From the NCBI GenBank assembly GCA_032164295.1, contig JAJHTX010000009.1, positions 1,240,001 to 1,304,000 on the forward strand: a stretch of DNA of 64,000 bases. The letters are read 5' to 3'. The stretch is from Inonotus obliquus. Taxonomy: Eukaryota; Basidiomycota; Agaricomycetes; Hymenochaetales; Hymenochaetaceae. The position numbers and the translations under genes are program-made. Each line of letters starts with the position of its first letter. Positions within the stretch are counted from its first letter, which is position 1. The notes below the pieces were generated by a model that was not told the origin of the DNA, ran no database searches, and worked only from the letters and a program-made list of their open reading frames with translations. Positions 22,177 through 35,061 of this stretch are shown here, piece by piece.

Positions 22177-23529
22177 TTAGTTCTGTTGAAGACATCTTCC
22201 TTCCGTCTCGTCGTTTACATGTGTGTGAAATCCCGCCTACATACCTTACTATAGCAACTTCGACAGACAACCTTCTCGCCTTTCTCCGCAAGCCTTGACG
22301 AGTCAAGCGTGGTATTTACAGTCCGTACAACACAAACATGGCATATGAAGCACCTTCCCGTTCGCCTTCACCTGTTCCGCGAAGTATACAGCCTTCGAGC
22401 AGCGCGCACAGAGTGGTGTGGCCGTTCCGGGCATCGCACGACTTGTCCAAGGGCTCGGGCTACGTGGACTTCCACCTGTGAGCGCAGCTCCATATCGGGT
22501 CCCAATCATTCTTTGTCGAACTGGTGGAGGTGTGCTGAAATGCGCAGAAGAAGCAGGGGTGGGCGATGCTGGTGTTTGAGGCATTGAAGGACCGGCACTC
22601 CGGGTTCGAGCCAGATAGGTTGGTGTTAGAGGGATAGTACGTGGGATGGCGGGTCTGTTCGATTTGTCGCCATCTGGTTCTGATTTATCGTCGTATGCTT
22701 CGTTATCCTCGTCTCTATCCATATCTTCTCCCTCGCTGTCGTTGCCATTCAGAGCTTTTTTGACCGCCGAGCTGGAATCCTCTCGGTCCTCTCAGCTCGG
22801 TCGTTGACAGCAAGATTCTCGATTTTCTGAGCAAGTACCTGATAGTCAAAGCTATTAGCAAGAATAGTTCTTCCAAGGAGTCATGACGGACCTTTGCCTG
22901 TGAAGGCGACCCGGCGTCATTCGGCGTGCCCCTCTTCGCCCGCTCAAACCTAGCCTCCGTCTCTATCTCCTCCCAAGTCGGTGAGGTGCTCCTGTACGAT
23001 CTTGCTGGAGACCCGGTAAGTGCAAATCTGACTGGAGATGACGATGACGGCAACGAAACTTCGTCCCGGTGCGGGAGATTCGCCTGCCGAAGATCTCGCG
23101 GTTCGAAATTCTTTGTATAGCATTGGTTACTGCAACCCCCAACACCAGTTATCAGCCTCCGACTGTAGAGAAGCAGCTAGGTGATTAACGCACCAATATG
23201 GCTCCTTGTCGTGTTCCATTAACGAAGGTAAATCTAATCGTTTGCTGCAAGTCGTACAAGCGAGACAAGGCTGCTGGGGAAGTGTCAGTACAACTCAAAC
23301 ATACGATGTCAGCCAACATACAACTTCCTTGGTCCACATACGGTGAGCATACAGCAACTCAACTAAGCATAAGGCAGGCATATCATCCTTCCAGGACACA
23401 TAATCTATCTAGTATGGTCTCAGCTGCGCATCCGTGAACGTACATACGAGTAAACCAAACCTGAGGTTCAGCTGCATATATGGCCTTCTCACATCTCGGG
23501 CAATAAGGAACTCCTCCGAAAGGATGCAT
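22177..23529 (-). pseudogene. Two-LIM-domain protein with broken reading frame
   Basis: The ATG at 23529 gives MHPFGGVPYCPRCEKAIYAA, the usual start of a fungal two-LIM protein, ending at a good donor (23461). Later exons encode CLACTTCSKRLD, LMEHDKEPYCNQCYTKNFEP and RDLRQANLPHRDE, an acidic Ser/Pro linker, and a second LIM domain with CARCSKAVYFAEQVKANG. Three faults appear. The part of LIM 1 expected as MGPGRKxYHK reads IMCPGRMICLPY and stops without a splice donor. The linker shifts frame between LAVNDRAE and EDREDSSSAVKK. In LIM 2 an extra base after CTDC shifts the frame out of NTTLDSSRLAEKGEK and CRSCYSK. Without these breaks it would be an ordinary LIM scaffold. Assembly error is possible, but neighbouring genes are in clean frame. 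Confidence 0.6.
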
Positions 23530-24215
23530 TATTTGTACTGGTGTATATACTATACAAGAAGGGCATGAGCGTATTCGTGTGAGCGTAATGAGAGTCTAAG
23601 ACAGAAAGTTACGCGGTCACCGTCGATTTCGACTGACTGGAGACTAGCACGTGATGCGGCTCATTCATCGTCATCACCATTCTCTAATTTCAAAACCTCA
23701 ACCACGGCTACAGTATCGTTGAAAAACTCTACAGTAAGATGTCAAATCATTAATTGCTCAAAATTAACGCTTGGTACAAGCTCTGCTACGTTTATTTACT
23801 TCCCTGGATGGATGAACTTTCGATTTTCACGGACTTACGAACGATATCTCATAGTTGACATATCCAGTTCGTTTTGCTCATCGACTAGCAAGGACATAGA
23901 CTCTAGCAGGTGGAACTTAGGTTTAAAAAACTGATATAACCGTATGAAGTCACATCAGTTGAATGATAAGGTGCGTCTATCAATCGTTTGTAATCACGGC
24001 GTTGGTATCTCAGTGAAAAGATTTACTAGATTGAGTGGTAAATGAGACCATAGCTAATACTCGATTACACGACGAAGCGATCGGAAGAACAACATAAGTT
24101 TCAGTTACAAACTCCGGACATGACTGCAGTCGACTAGAAGGGTAATTCCTGGACATGATGAACGTCCTATGGGCAGAACACCAGTCTTAAGGGGAGAAAA
24201 TACACCGATATCAGA
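23530..24215. other. Intergenic region
   Basis: AT-richer sequence with only short open frames. It separates the LIM gene from the 3' end of the HMG-box gene. I see no feature in it. Confidence 0.5.
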
Positions 24216-25306
24216 TCACAATGCGGGCAGATAACCTCCGAAAGGCGGGATGTCTGGTATCATGGACGCGATACCAGCATTCATCTCTATCGACAGCTGG
24301 AAATAAAGCATTTCGAGGTCGAGAGAAGCAAAGCAATCGGTAGCGTCTTGGTAGACTGCCTGGTAGGTGGCTGAAGGATAGGTAGAGGCCGTCGCACACT
24401 CGGGCTCGCTGGGCTGGACTACGTCATTCCCGGTACCGTCCACCTCTCGACCCCAGTTAAGTAGGTGATGCGGAATGGGATGGACAGGCTGGGGCGCCAG
24501 AGTTGATGCAAATGTATCACGGGGAGGCTAGTAAAGTTGAGTGAGTAACCTTCCGGGATAGAATACTCGGGCTATTGCCTACCAACGTGAATTGTTCGAA
24601 TGAAGGTGCAGGAATGCTGCGCGGAGATGAAGAGAGTGGCATGGATAATGTCGACGAGAGGACGCCCCCATCGGAAGCGGGACCGTGCATAAGACTGTTC
24701 TGCCCGTGAAGAGCACTCCTCCGTGCAGTATCGGTCTTGCTCGACTCAAGCTCGACACGCAATTTCGCTTCCTCGTATTTCCTGTAGAATACGGAACGCT
24801 CATGTGCGGATAAGGCTTCCCACTTCTCTGCGGCGTAGCGCGAGATATCGCTCTGATGTACTAGCTCAGGAGGGTGAAGCTTTTTGGCGATGATGTGCGA
24901 CCGGTATAGCATGAAGGCATTGGGTGCACGGCGTTTCTTTGGCTTTGGAGGAGTGGGGAGTGGCGCGGGTTTAGGGATATCTGTAACAGTACGCGAAGAC
25001 AACAAAGAATTGCGTCGAACATCAGAGCTAGTTAGACCTAATACATGTTCTTGTCAATAATCATGACCATAACCGAATCATACATTGAAGGAGTAACGCA
25101 CCCATGTCCCTACTAGTAGGAGAGCCACGGTACATGATAGCAGTATTGGCCGAACGGGCTGGAGAACGGGAAGCGGGCATGTTGTTTTTGTAGATAGGTC
25201 GAACAAGCACAGGTAACTGAGTCTCTGGGGCTCCATTTCGCCCGCTACTTGACGCGCTTTTGAGCTGTTCAGACGCGTTGGATTGAAGCAAAAATATAAT
25301 TACCAT
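24216..25306 (-). CDS. HMG-box transcription factor
   Basis: A three-exon gene: 25102-25306, 24550-24980 and 24527 down to 24216. Phases join cleanly, giving 315 residues from ATG 25306. Residues about 79-145 form an HMG box of the sequence-specific MATA/SOX-like type: KKRRAPNAFMLYRSHI, then HQSDISRYAAEKWEALS and FYRKYEEAKLRVELE. A Pro/Lys-rich stretch precedes it and a Ser-rich region follows. The C-terminus (YFQLSIEMNAGIASMIPDIP) is hydrophobic and may be an activation or contact region. The protein should act in the nucleus by bending DNA. No homeodomain or pheromone genes are nearby, so there is no sign of a mating-type locus. The last intron uses a weaker donor, GTTACT. Confidence 0.85.
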
Positions 25307-25467
25307 ATTTAGTATTTTGCGCCTTTATAATCACGTCGTGCCCATTAAGGGTCCACCCTTTCGTATTTCACACATGCCAAGCCGATTTCGGGCTTGGCTT
25401 CCGACGGAAGTTATTATGTAATCACCTGAGCGTCATCATGATATGCAAGGCTTTATCGTCTGATACT

Positions 25468-25750
25468 TACAGTCGTTCCGGAAAACCTTGTCCTGGGGGT
25501 GAAAAATACATTTTGACGCATGTTACCAAATTTAGAAGGTCCTTCCAAAAAGAGCATTATAGCCGATTACTGAGTGATGCCCGTGCCACCTCGGACCTGT
25601 GCCAGCACTCCTCTCACAACTACCCGGGCAGACACGGAGTTGGTCTCCGATTAGTCATAATACTATTTTGGAAGGTCCTTCCGATTTCGGTAACAAGCAT
25701 CAAAATGTATTTTTCACCCCCCCAGGACAAGGTTTTCCGGAACGACTGTA
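25468..25750. mobile_element. MITE with long terminal inverted repeats and TA target duplication
   Basis: A 279-bp element (25470-25748) begins CAGTCGTTCCGGAAAACC and ends with the reverse complement of the same bases. The inverted repeats stay nearly perfect for about 80 bp on each side, differing by an extra CC and a few substitutions. TA dinucleotides flank both ends, as expected for Tc1/mariner-type insertion, and the CAGT terminus also fits that group. The middle codes for nothing. A palindrome, GAAGGTCCTTC, occurs in each arm. Confidence 0.9.
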
Positions 25751-25752
25751 AT

Positions 25753-26369
25753 CTATTCTGGACAACTACCTCTACAGCCTTTCAGCAGATACAGTAGACC
25801 TCTGACTTCGCCCGGCCGTACCCAAGTACCTTGATGGTACTGATTGCTTTTGTACCAGTTTTCTTCACCGTCTCGTAATATCGGTATGCGGTCAATAATT
25901 GTAGTTCTTCTGGAACCCGGCGCGTCATGATATTCCACGTATGGCCCTACCGTATACGCGTGAGACCTTCGGAGTGCTCCTGCTTTCATCAATGGTCCTG
26001 GGAGGGAATGTCCAAGTGAGTACATCTGGCTTAGGTGAATGTCAGATTCATTGGCAGGGCATTGGCCCTCGTATATGATATAGCTGCTTCCGTGTACGCG
26101 ATGCGGTCCGTACAAATAGCTACGGCTTCGCTGCGAAGCTTTTTCTCAACTGGTTATATTATACTGACAGACCGAATGAATATTCAAGCCATTAGTTTAC
26201 AGAAGCTCTCCATCGCGCGCGCATTCATCATTTTATGCGCAAATGCAACTGCCGATTAGCTGTTTGTAGTTGGCCTGATTGCCTACCTTTGTGGCCAACG
26301 ATCCCAATGCGCAGCCAAATCGTACAACATGAAGGCCCGTTGAGACGTTCCATCTCTCTTGAGCTCAAG
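25753..26369. other. Region between MITE and pseudogene; possible gene remnant
   Basis: The minus strand is open from 26115 to 25753 for 120 codons (MYGPHRVHGSSYIIYEGQ at the start, RGLLYLLKGCRG near the end). It reads like protein but I recognise no family. It stops two bases from the MITE flank, so the insertion may have cut an older gene. Otherwise nothing is seen. Confidence 0.3.
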
Positions 26370-26876
26370 TTAGTCGAAGGAATAGATCTGTCGGAGTAAA
26401 CCACTCATGAAAATACTGAGCGGGAAGCCGAGGTCGAACGGAAGAATGCCCTCGAGGTACTTGATTTGCTCGTCCGAGAGTGAAATCTTGACCTTGCCGA
26501 TGAACGGGAACACATAAAGCGTCTTCTGCATGAGGTACGCTACGGCGACAGCAGTGATGTGCCCCGTACCCACTTCCTTTGCAACCTTTTTAAGTGCAGC
26601 GCATATCTTCTTATCGTCCTCAGACCGCTTCCAGTCCTCTCCAAGCAGTGAGCGACCGTTCTCTCCAGAAGCCAGGCGCCTTTACTCTTCGGCTTCCATG
26701 CGGAGCCGACCACCTGCGAGTACGCCCCATGGTGCGAGGGCAAGCCCGAGCGACCGCGCCATCGGAATGATCTCTCGCTTAAAGCTACGATCCAAAACGT
26801 TCCACTTGCCTTGGTAGATCACGAATGGAGTCTTCCCATTCGCTTTGGCATGTGCGTTCGCATACGAGACTCTCAA
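26370..26876 (-). pseudogene. Aryl-alcohol dehydrogenase-like aldo/keto reductase, decayed fragment
   Basis: Only the C-terminal half of an AKR protein is present. It starts at ANAHAKANGKTPFVIYQGKW, with no upstream exons carrying the catalytic tetrad or first cofactor-binding parts. The motif REIIPMARSLGLALAPWGV is clear. An in-frame TAA follows MEAEE, where family members continue with a charged stretch, and the same frame resumes with ASGENGRSLLGEDWKRSEDD. Later VFPFIG runs straight into KVKISLSDEQIKYLEG; about 15 residues (the usual GGRKVEHLMANIEALE-like segment) are missing. Truncation, a stop and a deletion together make it a pseudogene. Confidence 0.8.
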
Positions 26877-27059
26877 GCTCCTGCTTCAAACCACAAGATG
26901 CTGAGAAACCCGAAAAGTCTCTCGGATCACTTTCAATCGGGAGTCATCTACAAAACGTACCTCCGTCAACGTTACAGAACTTGAAGTCTCTGTCAGTCAA
27001 AACATCTGTTGAACTAAGCCAAGCTCCTTAACAGCATTTCATTACAGATTATAACTATG

Positions 27060-29832
27060 CTATTGAGTATCTATACACAGCAACAGCAAGACATGCATGC
27101 GTATTCGTTGACAAGCTAACTGTTCGGCCAATATACCCACCGTATACCTCGGTCCGAATGATCACTTTTGAGCTGGTTTCCCATGCTTCTTACCTCCATT
27201 TTCGGGCATCGAGTCATCTTCAGAGTCACTAACGATCGCCGTTCCCCGATTTCTCTTTTTGGACGGCTTGCTTTTTCCAAGGCGCTCTTTATCTCTCTCT
27301 ATGTCGTTAAGCGTATCCTTATTTTCAACGCCTGAACTTTTGCGTCTCAGAGCCGTCAATGACCATGACTTTCTCATTTTGGATGACTCGGGTATTGATC
27401 AATCTGTGAAAGGTTTTCTGTAACGTTGGTCTGACGGAAATGAGGTAGGAGTTGGAAGGTGGTGCTTTCGCAAATGGTTCTGGTAGAGTAGTAGCTTGGA
27501 AACTCCTCTCTTTATCCAAACGTCGTTCAATGCGCCACATTGATACTCTCATTCATGAGTACCTTGCAAATTACTGTCTCTAGTGTAGCTATTCAGTAAT
27601 TAGTACAAATAGGAGAACAGAAAACATCATTGGTGCATATAATTTATCCTAAAGAGATAGATGCTTACATGAAGCATGTGGTGGACTGTACTTGTGAAAG
27701 AGATCTAGAACTGACGCAGCAAAGTAGCATTGGGAAGAGCAAAGTAATGTTCCTGATATTGCTGCATTCTCACCGCGGTCGTGCGTTTCAAGGTAAAGCA
27801 TGAACTTCGTCAGTCGTGTTTGACAGCAAAGTAGATGAACGGTTCCCAATATAGAATTGTTTGTAGGCGTGCTATAGGTATCGGTACTGAGTATGCGGCC
27901 CCTCTAGCATCGACTTTGTAAGAAGTTGCCACAATATAACTGTAATTTGCGTAAATTTACATAAGCGAAGAAAGGCTGAGAATGCAATGATATAAAGCGC
28001 CACATCCATTGACGTTATACATTTACCTGTAATCGACACATTATTATGTAAAGTAAAGGGAGGGAGTCAGTATTTTGCATTCACTAGACCTGCGGTTGCG
28101 CAATGATGTTGTTCTGCGATGCATTATTGTGCCTGTTAGGAGTCGAAACTACTCAAGCACAAATTAATGCCATAATCGTTGATGCCTGTACACGATGCTC
28201 GGTAGTTGAGCTCGAATGGATTGCTGGATGTTGCCGTAATGACCTTGCTGGGGTGACCCTTCAGAATCTGAGTCCCGAAGGTGGCACTGAGTATCTGGAA
28301 CTTCTTTTATGGCTTACTGGTGAATGTATACTCATTCCAAAGGATTTACAAAGTTGACAATTTATTCAATGTATTTGCGAAGAGGCGAGCATGAATTCAT
28401 AGCTGTAGGAAATTCCCTCATAAAGTTGACGGTCAAATGCAAAGTCCGAGATTAGTCAGCACGTTTCACGTTGTCCCTCACTCAGGTTTCGTTTCACTAT
28501 GTAGTACTCGTCTAGAGTATGTTACCCCGTCATCAATGAAGAAGATGCTCAGCAATCTGAGAAATCGATATCATTTAAGAAGCGCACTCCGATGTAATCT
28601 TTCTGAGACGGGGCAAGCGTACCACCGTCTCGTCAGTTGTGCTGAGCCTTATCGTTGACTAGATGGTGAGTGACCGCCTTCCGTTGAACGGTCTTGCTGG
28701 TGGATACTAGGTGGAAGTGTATGGTGATGATGTGACCGACTTTCACGCTCTGTCTCCTCTTGTACATCGCTGCTGGATACGCGAAGGGAGACATCGCCAT
28801 CTACTGGTCAGGCTGTGAAGGTGCCATAAAAGTCACGCTGGGCGACATCGATCTCTTATCCTCTGGCACAACGGTAGTCAGTCTTTTTTGTGCAGCACTG
28901 CTTTGGTCCCCGAGCCCAGGTCTCAAAACACGGAATTGGAGGCTCGACAACTACAGGTCCCTGCTACTTTGGTTTGGGTTTCCTATCGAAATTGTTGCCC
29001 TACAAGACGTCTGAACTCGGGACAGGAAGTATGCAAGTGTACATAAAGCGAGTTTTTTTAAAAAAAGGAAACTCATGTCTATCTCATAAAAGACACGGAA
29101 TTGGGCAAGGGCTATGTTAGAAAAAGAAAGGGAAGCCACCGAAGCTGATTACAGAATGTGCGTATTCTCTGCTCTTTCTCTTCCTTCTCTTTCGCTTCCC
29201 ACTCCTTCCGTTTCCTCTCTCTCTCTTCCTCCTCCTTCCGTTCTTTCTCTTTCGCTTCTACGGATTGTTCTTCCTCGTCCTCAAAGCTTTTATCTCGCTT
29301 TTCTGATACTGATGCTTCCCCTGGTTCTGAGTCGGAAGTGGTCGACGACTCCATAGTTACTGGCCAGTACTTATTTGACTCGCACTAGCAGGCAGACAAT
29401 GGGTGGGATTTTGCAAACGCCTAGAGGTCTGTGATGATGATATTCGGCCCATCTCGACCTCTTCTCTTGTTTACCCCTGCGCCCACAACATTCCACTTGC
29501 AATATCGACATTAGCAAAGTTAACGAAGAATACAATATGTGATTAATACCACGAAGAACTTTAGTACCCAGAGCAGAGTGGTATAGGATATTCCATAAGG
29601 AAGGTTGTTGGTTTGTTCCAAATTAGATGACCTGGTTCGAGTAAATGAGGAATAGGCCCTAGGGAGAGATATTCGGAGAAGTACTGACTAGATAAGAATT
29701 CTGTCCTTTGCCATTTGCCATTGTTATGTTGCAAATTCCCTATTCGGAGCTATTGATCGACGATGATCGACGTATCCCTCCTGGGTAACCGGAACTTGAG
29801 TGAGTTTCGACCTGTTCGACCTGGAACAGACG
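27060..29832. other. Gene-poor stretch with short unexplained open frames
   Basis: No gene can be supported. Three open stretches are worth noting. On the minus strand, 27162-27552 holds two overlapping frames; the downstream one is Lys-rich with an acidic patch (IVSDSEDDSMPENGG), like the tail of a nuclear protein. On the plus strand, 28103-28357 has 84 codons of unknown type. On the minus strand, 29112-29354 encodes a highly charged Glu/Lys/Arg coiled-coil-like segment. All may be relics. The last ~100 bp before 29833 should contain the promoter and 5' UTR of the PIH1 gene. Confidence 0.4.
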
Positions 29833-31957
29833 ATGGACACGTTCATTGCACCTTCACGTCCCGACTCTCATTCCCATAATGTGTCTTCTTCGCCTTCAGG
29901 AATGAGCATGGGTGATACCGTACGCGTCCCACTGGTACCGAGTGCAGGATTCTGTATCAAGTCTTTAACGACCGAGGCGGGGTTTTATACTTATATCGAG
30001 AATGTTCATCCTCCTTCTGCCACACCTTCATCTTCCTCTTCGTCGTCATCATTCTCGGCGAATAAAGAAAATCCAAATCTTCTGGAACCTCGAACGAACC
30101 TTCCAACGACGCGGACACTGCAAATTCCTCCCGGAACGAAAGTTTTTTTGAACATTGCATGGGACAAACGGGTTCCATCTCCTCCTGAGTCTAGTGAGGA
30201 TGTTATTAGACTGGCTATGGCTGGTGCGGACCTAGATGGCGATGATGGGAAAGGAGGTTTAGGAGGGTATTATGTACCCGTGGTGGTTAGCGAGCCTAGG
30301 GAAGATTTGGACAAGGTGAGCTAACGTGCCCATGCCACATATCGAGTCCTTGTTGTCTTATCGTTTATTCATGAGAATGTGTAGAGTGGGAAAGCATCGA
30401 TTGTTTTCGATTGTGTATTTAGCGCGTCCCTCAAGGCGAGGTGCTTGAAGGATAAGGAGTTTAAACTGTATCTTATTGGTAAGTGCATGCCTGCTTTGAT
30501 TTCGTTTCGTGTTTTGTGGCTTGTGCTTGTCTAGAACCTCAACTGACATGCGTTTGTCTGTCTTATTCATTTGGAATTCATTACACTATTGCGATTTCGT
30601 GTTGGTCCTCGGAATCGTACCTGGACCTTGGAACTTGCCTGACCACCGACCCCCACCCTCATTTCTCACCCTGTCAAACCTTCATTGCCCTCTATCTGCA
30701 AACTGGGACATTCTCTGTCCATAAACCGTCTCTCTTCAACTGATAACCGGGAATGCGGCACACTATAACCACGACTTGCACACACTTGTGCCTCGGATGA
30801 ACAGAGCTTGCTCTGGAACATGTAGAAGAAAAGGCACACATGACTCTTTCACGACAAGTAGGGACGCCAAACATCGCATCGAAAGGGAAACTCGAGCCTC
30901 GGACTGTACTTATGCCCATGGCGCTCGTTCATCCAGACTCAGTGCCAACAGCGGCGTCGGGTCAGGCCGACAGACATATTTCAAACGAGACTGGAGGACG
31001 GGATAGACCTGGGCCGGGGTCTGTGGCCAAGTCTGCGGCTGGAGCACGTGCGTCGCCGCTAATACAGGAATTGCCAGACAATTCTGCGGGTGGTGGTAAG
31101 AAGGGAATAATGACGAATGATGTCGTGAATAAGACGAACGTCCCATCCTCACCATCGAAAACTAAACCAAAATCTATCTTGAAACAACCGTCCTCTTCAT
31201 CCTTCACTTCCCCCGTTGCTGCCGCAAATGCGATTCAAAATGGGATTGGTTCTTATCAATTGTCGACATCTGCGGGCGTAGACGACGGTGCCGCGGTGAC
31301 ACAAAATGCACGTCCGCCACTTATTGCGGAAATCAATAGTGGTATGACTGTGGATATGGTTTCGGGCATCGGTACGACTACCGGTTCTAGCCCGGATTTG
31401 GATGTTAAGACGCTTTCGGCGTTGCCTCCTTTGCGGTGGAAGTGGGCGGAGTATGGGGAGAGGATTAAGGTTGAAGTCGACGTGCCTAATTTGGTGAGTA
31501 AACACTTGTGTGCAAAGCCACTTTTTGAAATATTAATATAAACGTGCGAGTCTAATTTCGAATCTTATCATTTTCTACAACGTAGACGCGCGATTTACAT
31601 ACTAAATCAACACTCGACATTGAACCGCGGCGAATCATCTTACACGTCCCACATAAACATTTTCTGGATATAAACCTCGATTTATCCGATCAGCAAATAG
31701 GGAAGATGGGAGAGCTAATAGTATCCGCGGGCTCTCCTAAACCTGAAGATGGACCGGAAGGGGCGAAGAAAGAGGGCGAAGGTGGAACGTTCGAGTCATT
31801 AGCGGAAGCTATGCAAGTGGAAGACTCGACGATTCTAAAGGTGAAGGGACATAATGCCGGTCAGGCGTTAAGATTGAAAAGGCAGAGGGATTTCGATGTT
31901 GAGAATGCGCGTGCTGAGTGGAGGATAGGAGAGAAGAAGCTGGTTATTTCGGTCTAA
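29833..31957 (+). CDS. PIH1 domain protein (Pih1/Nop17-like, R2TP complex)
   Basis: Subunit of the Hsp90-linked R2TP assembly machine, which helps build snoRNPs, RNA polymerase and PIKK complexes; that role is known for the family. Four exons fit in phase: 29833-30315, 30385-30478, 30805-31493 and 31586-31957, giving 545 residues. The first ATG is at 29833; an upstream in-frame GTG is not used. The N-terminus has the PIH1 pattern GFCIKSLTTEAGF, VFLNIAWDKRVPSPP, SIVFDCVFSASLK and LTLSRQVGTPNIASKGKL-like sequence split by intron 2. A Ser/Pro linker follows. The C-terminus (PPLRWKWAEYGERIKVEVDVPNL, then RIILHVPHKHFLDINL and RAEWRIGEKKLVISV) is the CS-like beta-sandwich that contacts partners. 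Confidence 0.88.
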
Positions 31958-33219
31958 TCGGAATCTGAGGATTTGTCTGGTTGTTTGCATGTTGACGACG
32001 GTGAAGATTTTCTTCATCAGATACATGTAGTGCTGGACAGAAGGAATTTCAGTCATCTAGTTCTGATCTTCTCTTACTAACGTAAGGGGCTGTGGTCCTT
32101 TTCTTTAGTCCGGACAAGGGATATTGTCTGTCAGTACTAGAGTCTAGGGACCTTTGACCAAGGTACCTTGATGAGATGAATTTGATTCACCAATTCACGC
32201 GAAAGCTCTTGCTACCTGTCTAGACCGATCAATACCGGTCGGTGATGGAGAAGAGACTCTTCCGACCAACGGTCAGTGGCGATCCTAACATCTCGGAGAT
32301 GAAACAATATCACTACCAAAACTACACACATATCGTACTTCTCTCAAGACGTTCACAGCATTTCCGAGCTCGGAATCGGTCTTCGTATTTCGAAGTGTGT
32401 GGCTAAAGTATCGGTCTACCGTAACGAGGCCGTATACATGTCCCATCATCATTGCTAATTGCTGCATTCCGAGCCGAGAGAATTATCTTGTTTCTTCCGA
32501 GTTGGTCGGTTTCACCATTTATATGCGAAGGCTGTTCAGGTGGATTGTTGTTGCGCGTGTACACTTTTACAGGATACGGAGATCAGGAAAAGGGACTCAA
32601 TGTTGTACGTGTCAGAATGAGAGCGTTTCGGACATTAGATATCATTCGACCTTGTACTGGTGGCTGGCTGGAAAGAGGCTCGGTTGATGTGTTGGCAACT
32701 CTTTTGAATAAGCGAACGTGTGATGCTCATATAAGGTAATAAAAGATCATGTGATGCCTGAAATTGGAAAATGACTTGGGCTGTGCTCAATTTTTTTTTC
32801 GTTACTCCGACGTTACACAAGATCACATCATACGGAAACAAAAAATCCCATGTAACTGGGTCAGTTTGCCTCTGTGTCTTTACAGTATACGAACACAAAC
32901 CTGTCTGTCTTCTAAACACAAGGATAACCCAAAAAAGAGAAAAAGGATGCCGGTGAGTGAAAACATTTTAGATGACGGCAGATCCACGCTGGGAGATGGT
33001 GCATCAGCGGCCGCAATCAAAAGTTCAGATTTTTCCAGCCAGTCTGAAGTACAGGGTACGTCCTGACTTAGCATATATAAGCACCTACCTTTGGGCTGAC
33101 CATTTCAAAACGCTTTCCCCTCCCCCGCTTTCATACACGTCCCATACATTACCCTGCCCTACCCCACATACCCAACAACACTACCCCGTTGTGATACAGA
33201 GGAAGACTATCCTAATAAC
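31958..33219. other. Intergenic region upstream of the DAHP synthase gene
   Basis: No supportable gene. Open frames at 32285-32467 (minus) and 32397-32739 (plus) have no motif. Pyrimidine-rich sequence at about 33110-33185 lies just before the start codon at 33220, as is common in strongly expressed fungal genes. Confidence 0.5.

Positions 33220-35061
<1,842 letters not shown>

Noticed and set aside
24216..25306. Mating-type locus
   Set aside because: The HMG box alone is not enough; no homeodomain pair, pheromone or receptor gene is nearby.
29800..29833. Upstream GTG start for the PIH1 gene
   Set aside because: A nuclear fungal gene should use ATG, and one lies 33 bp downstream in frame.
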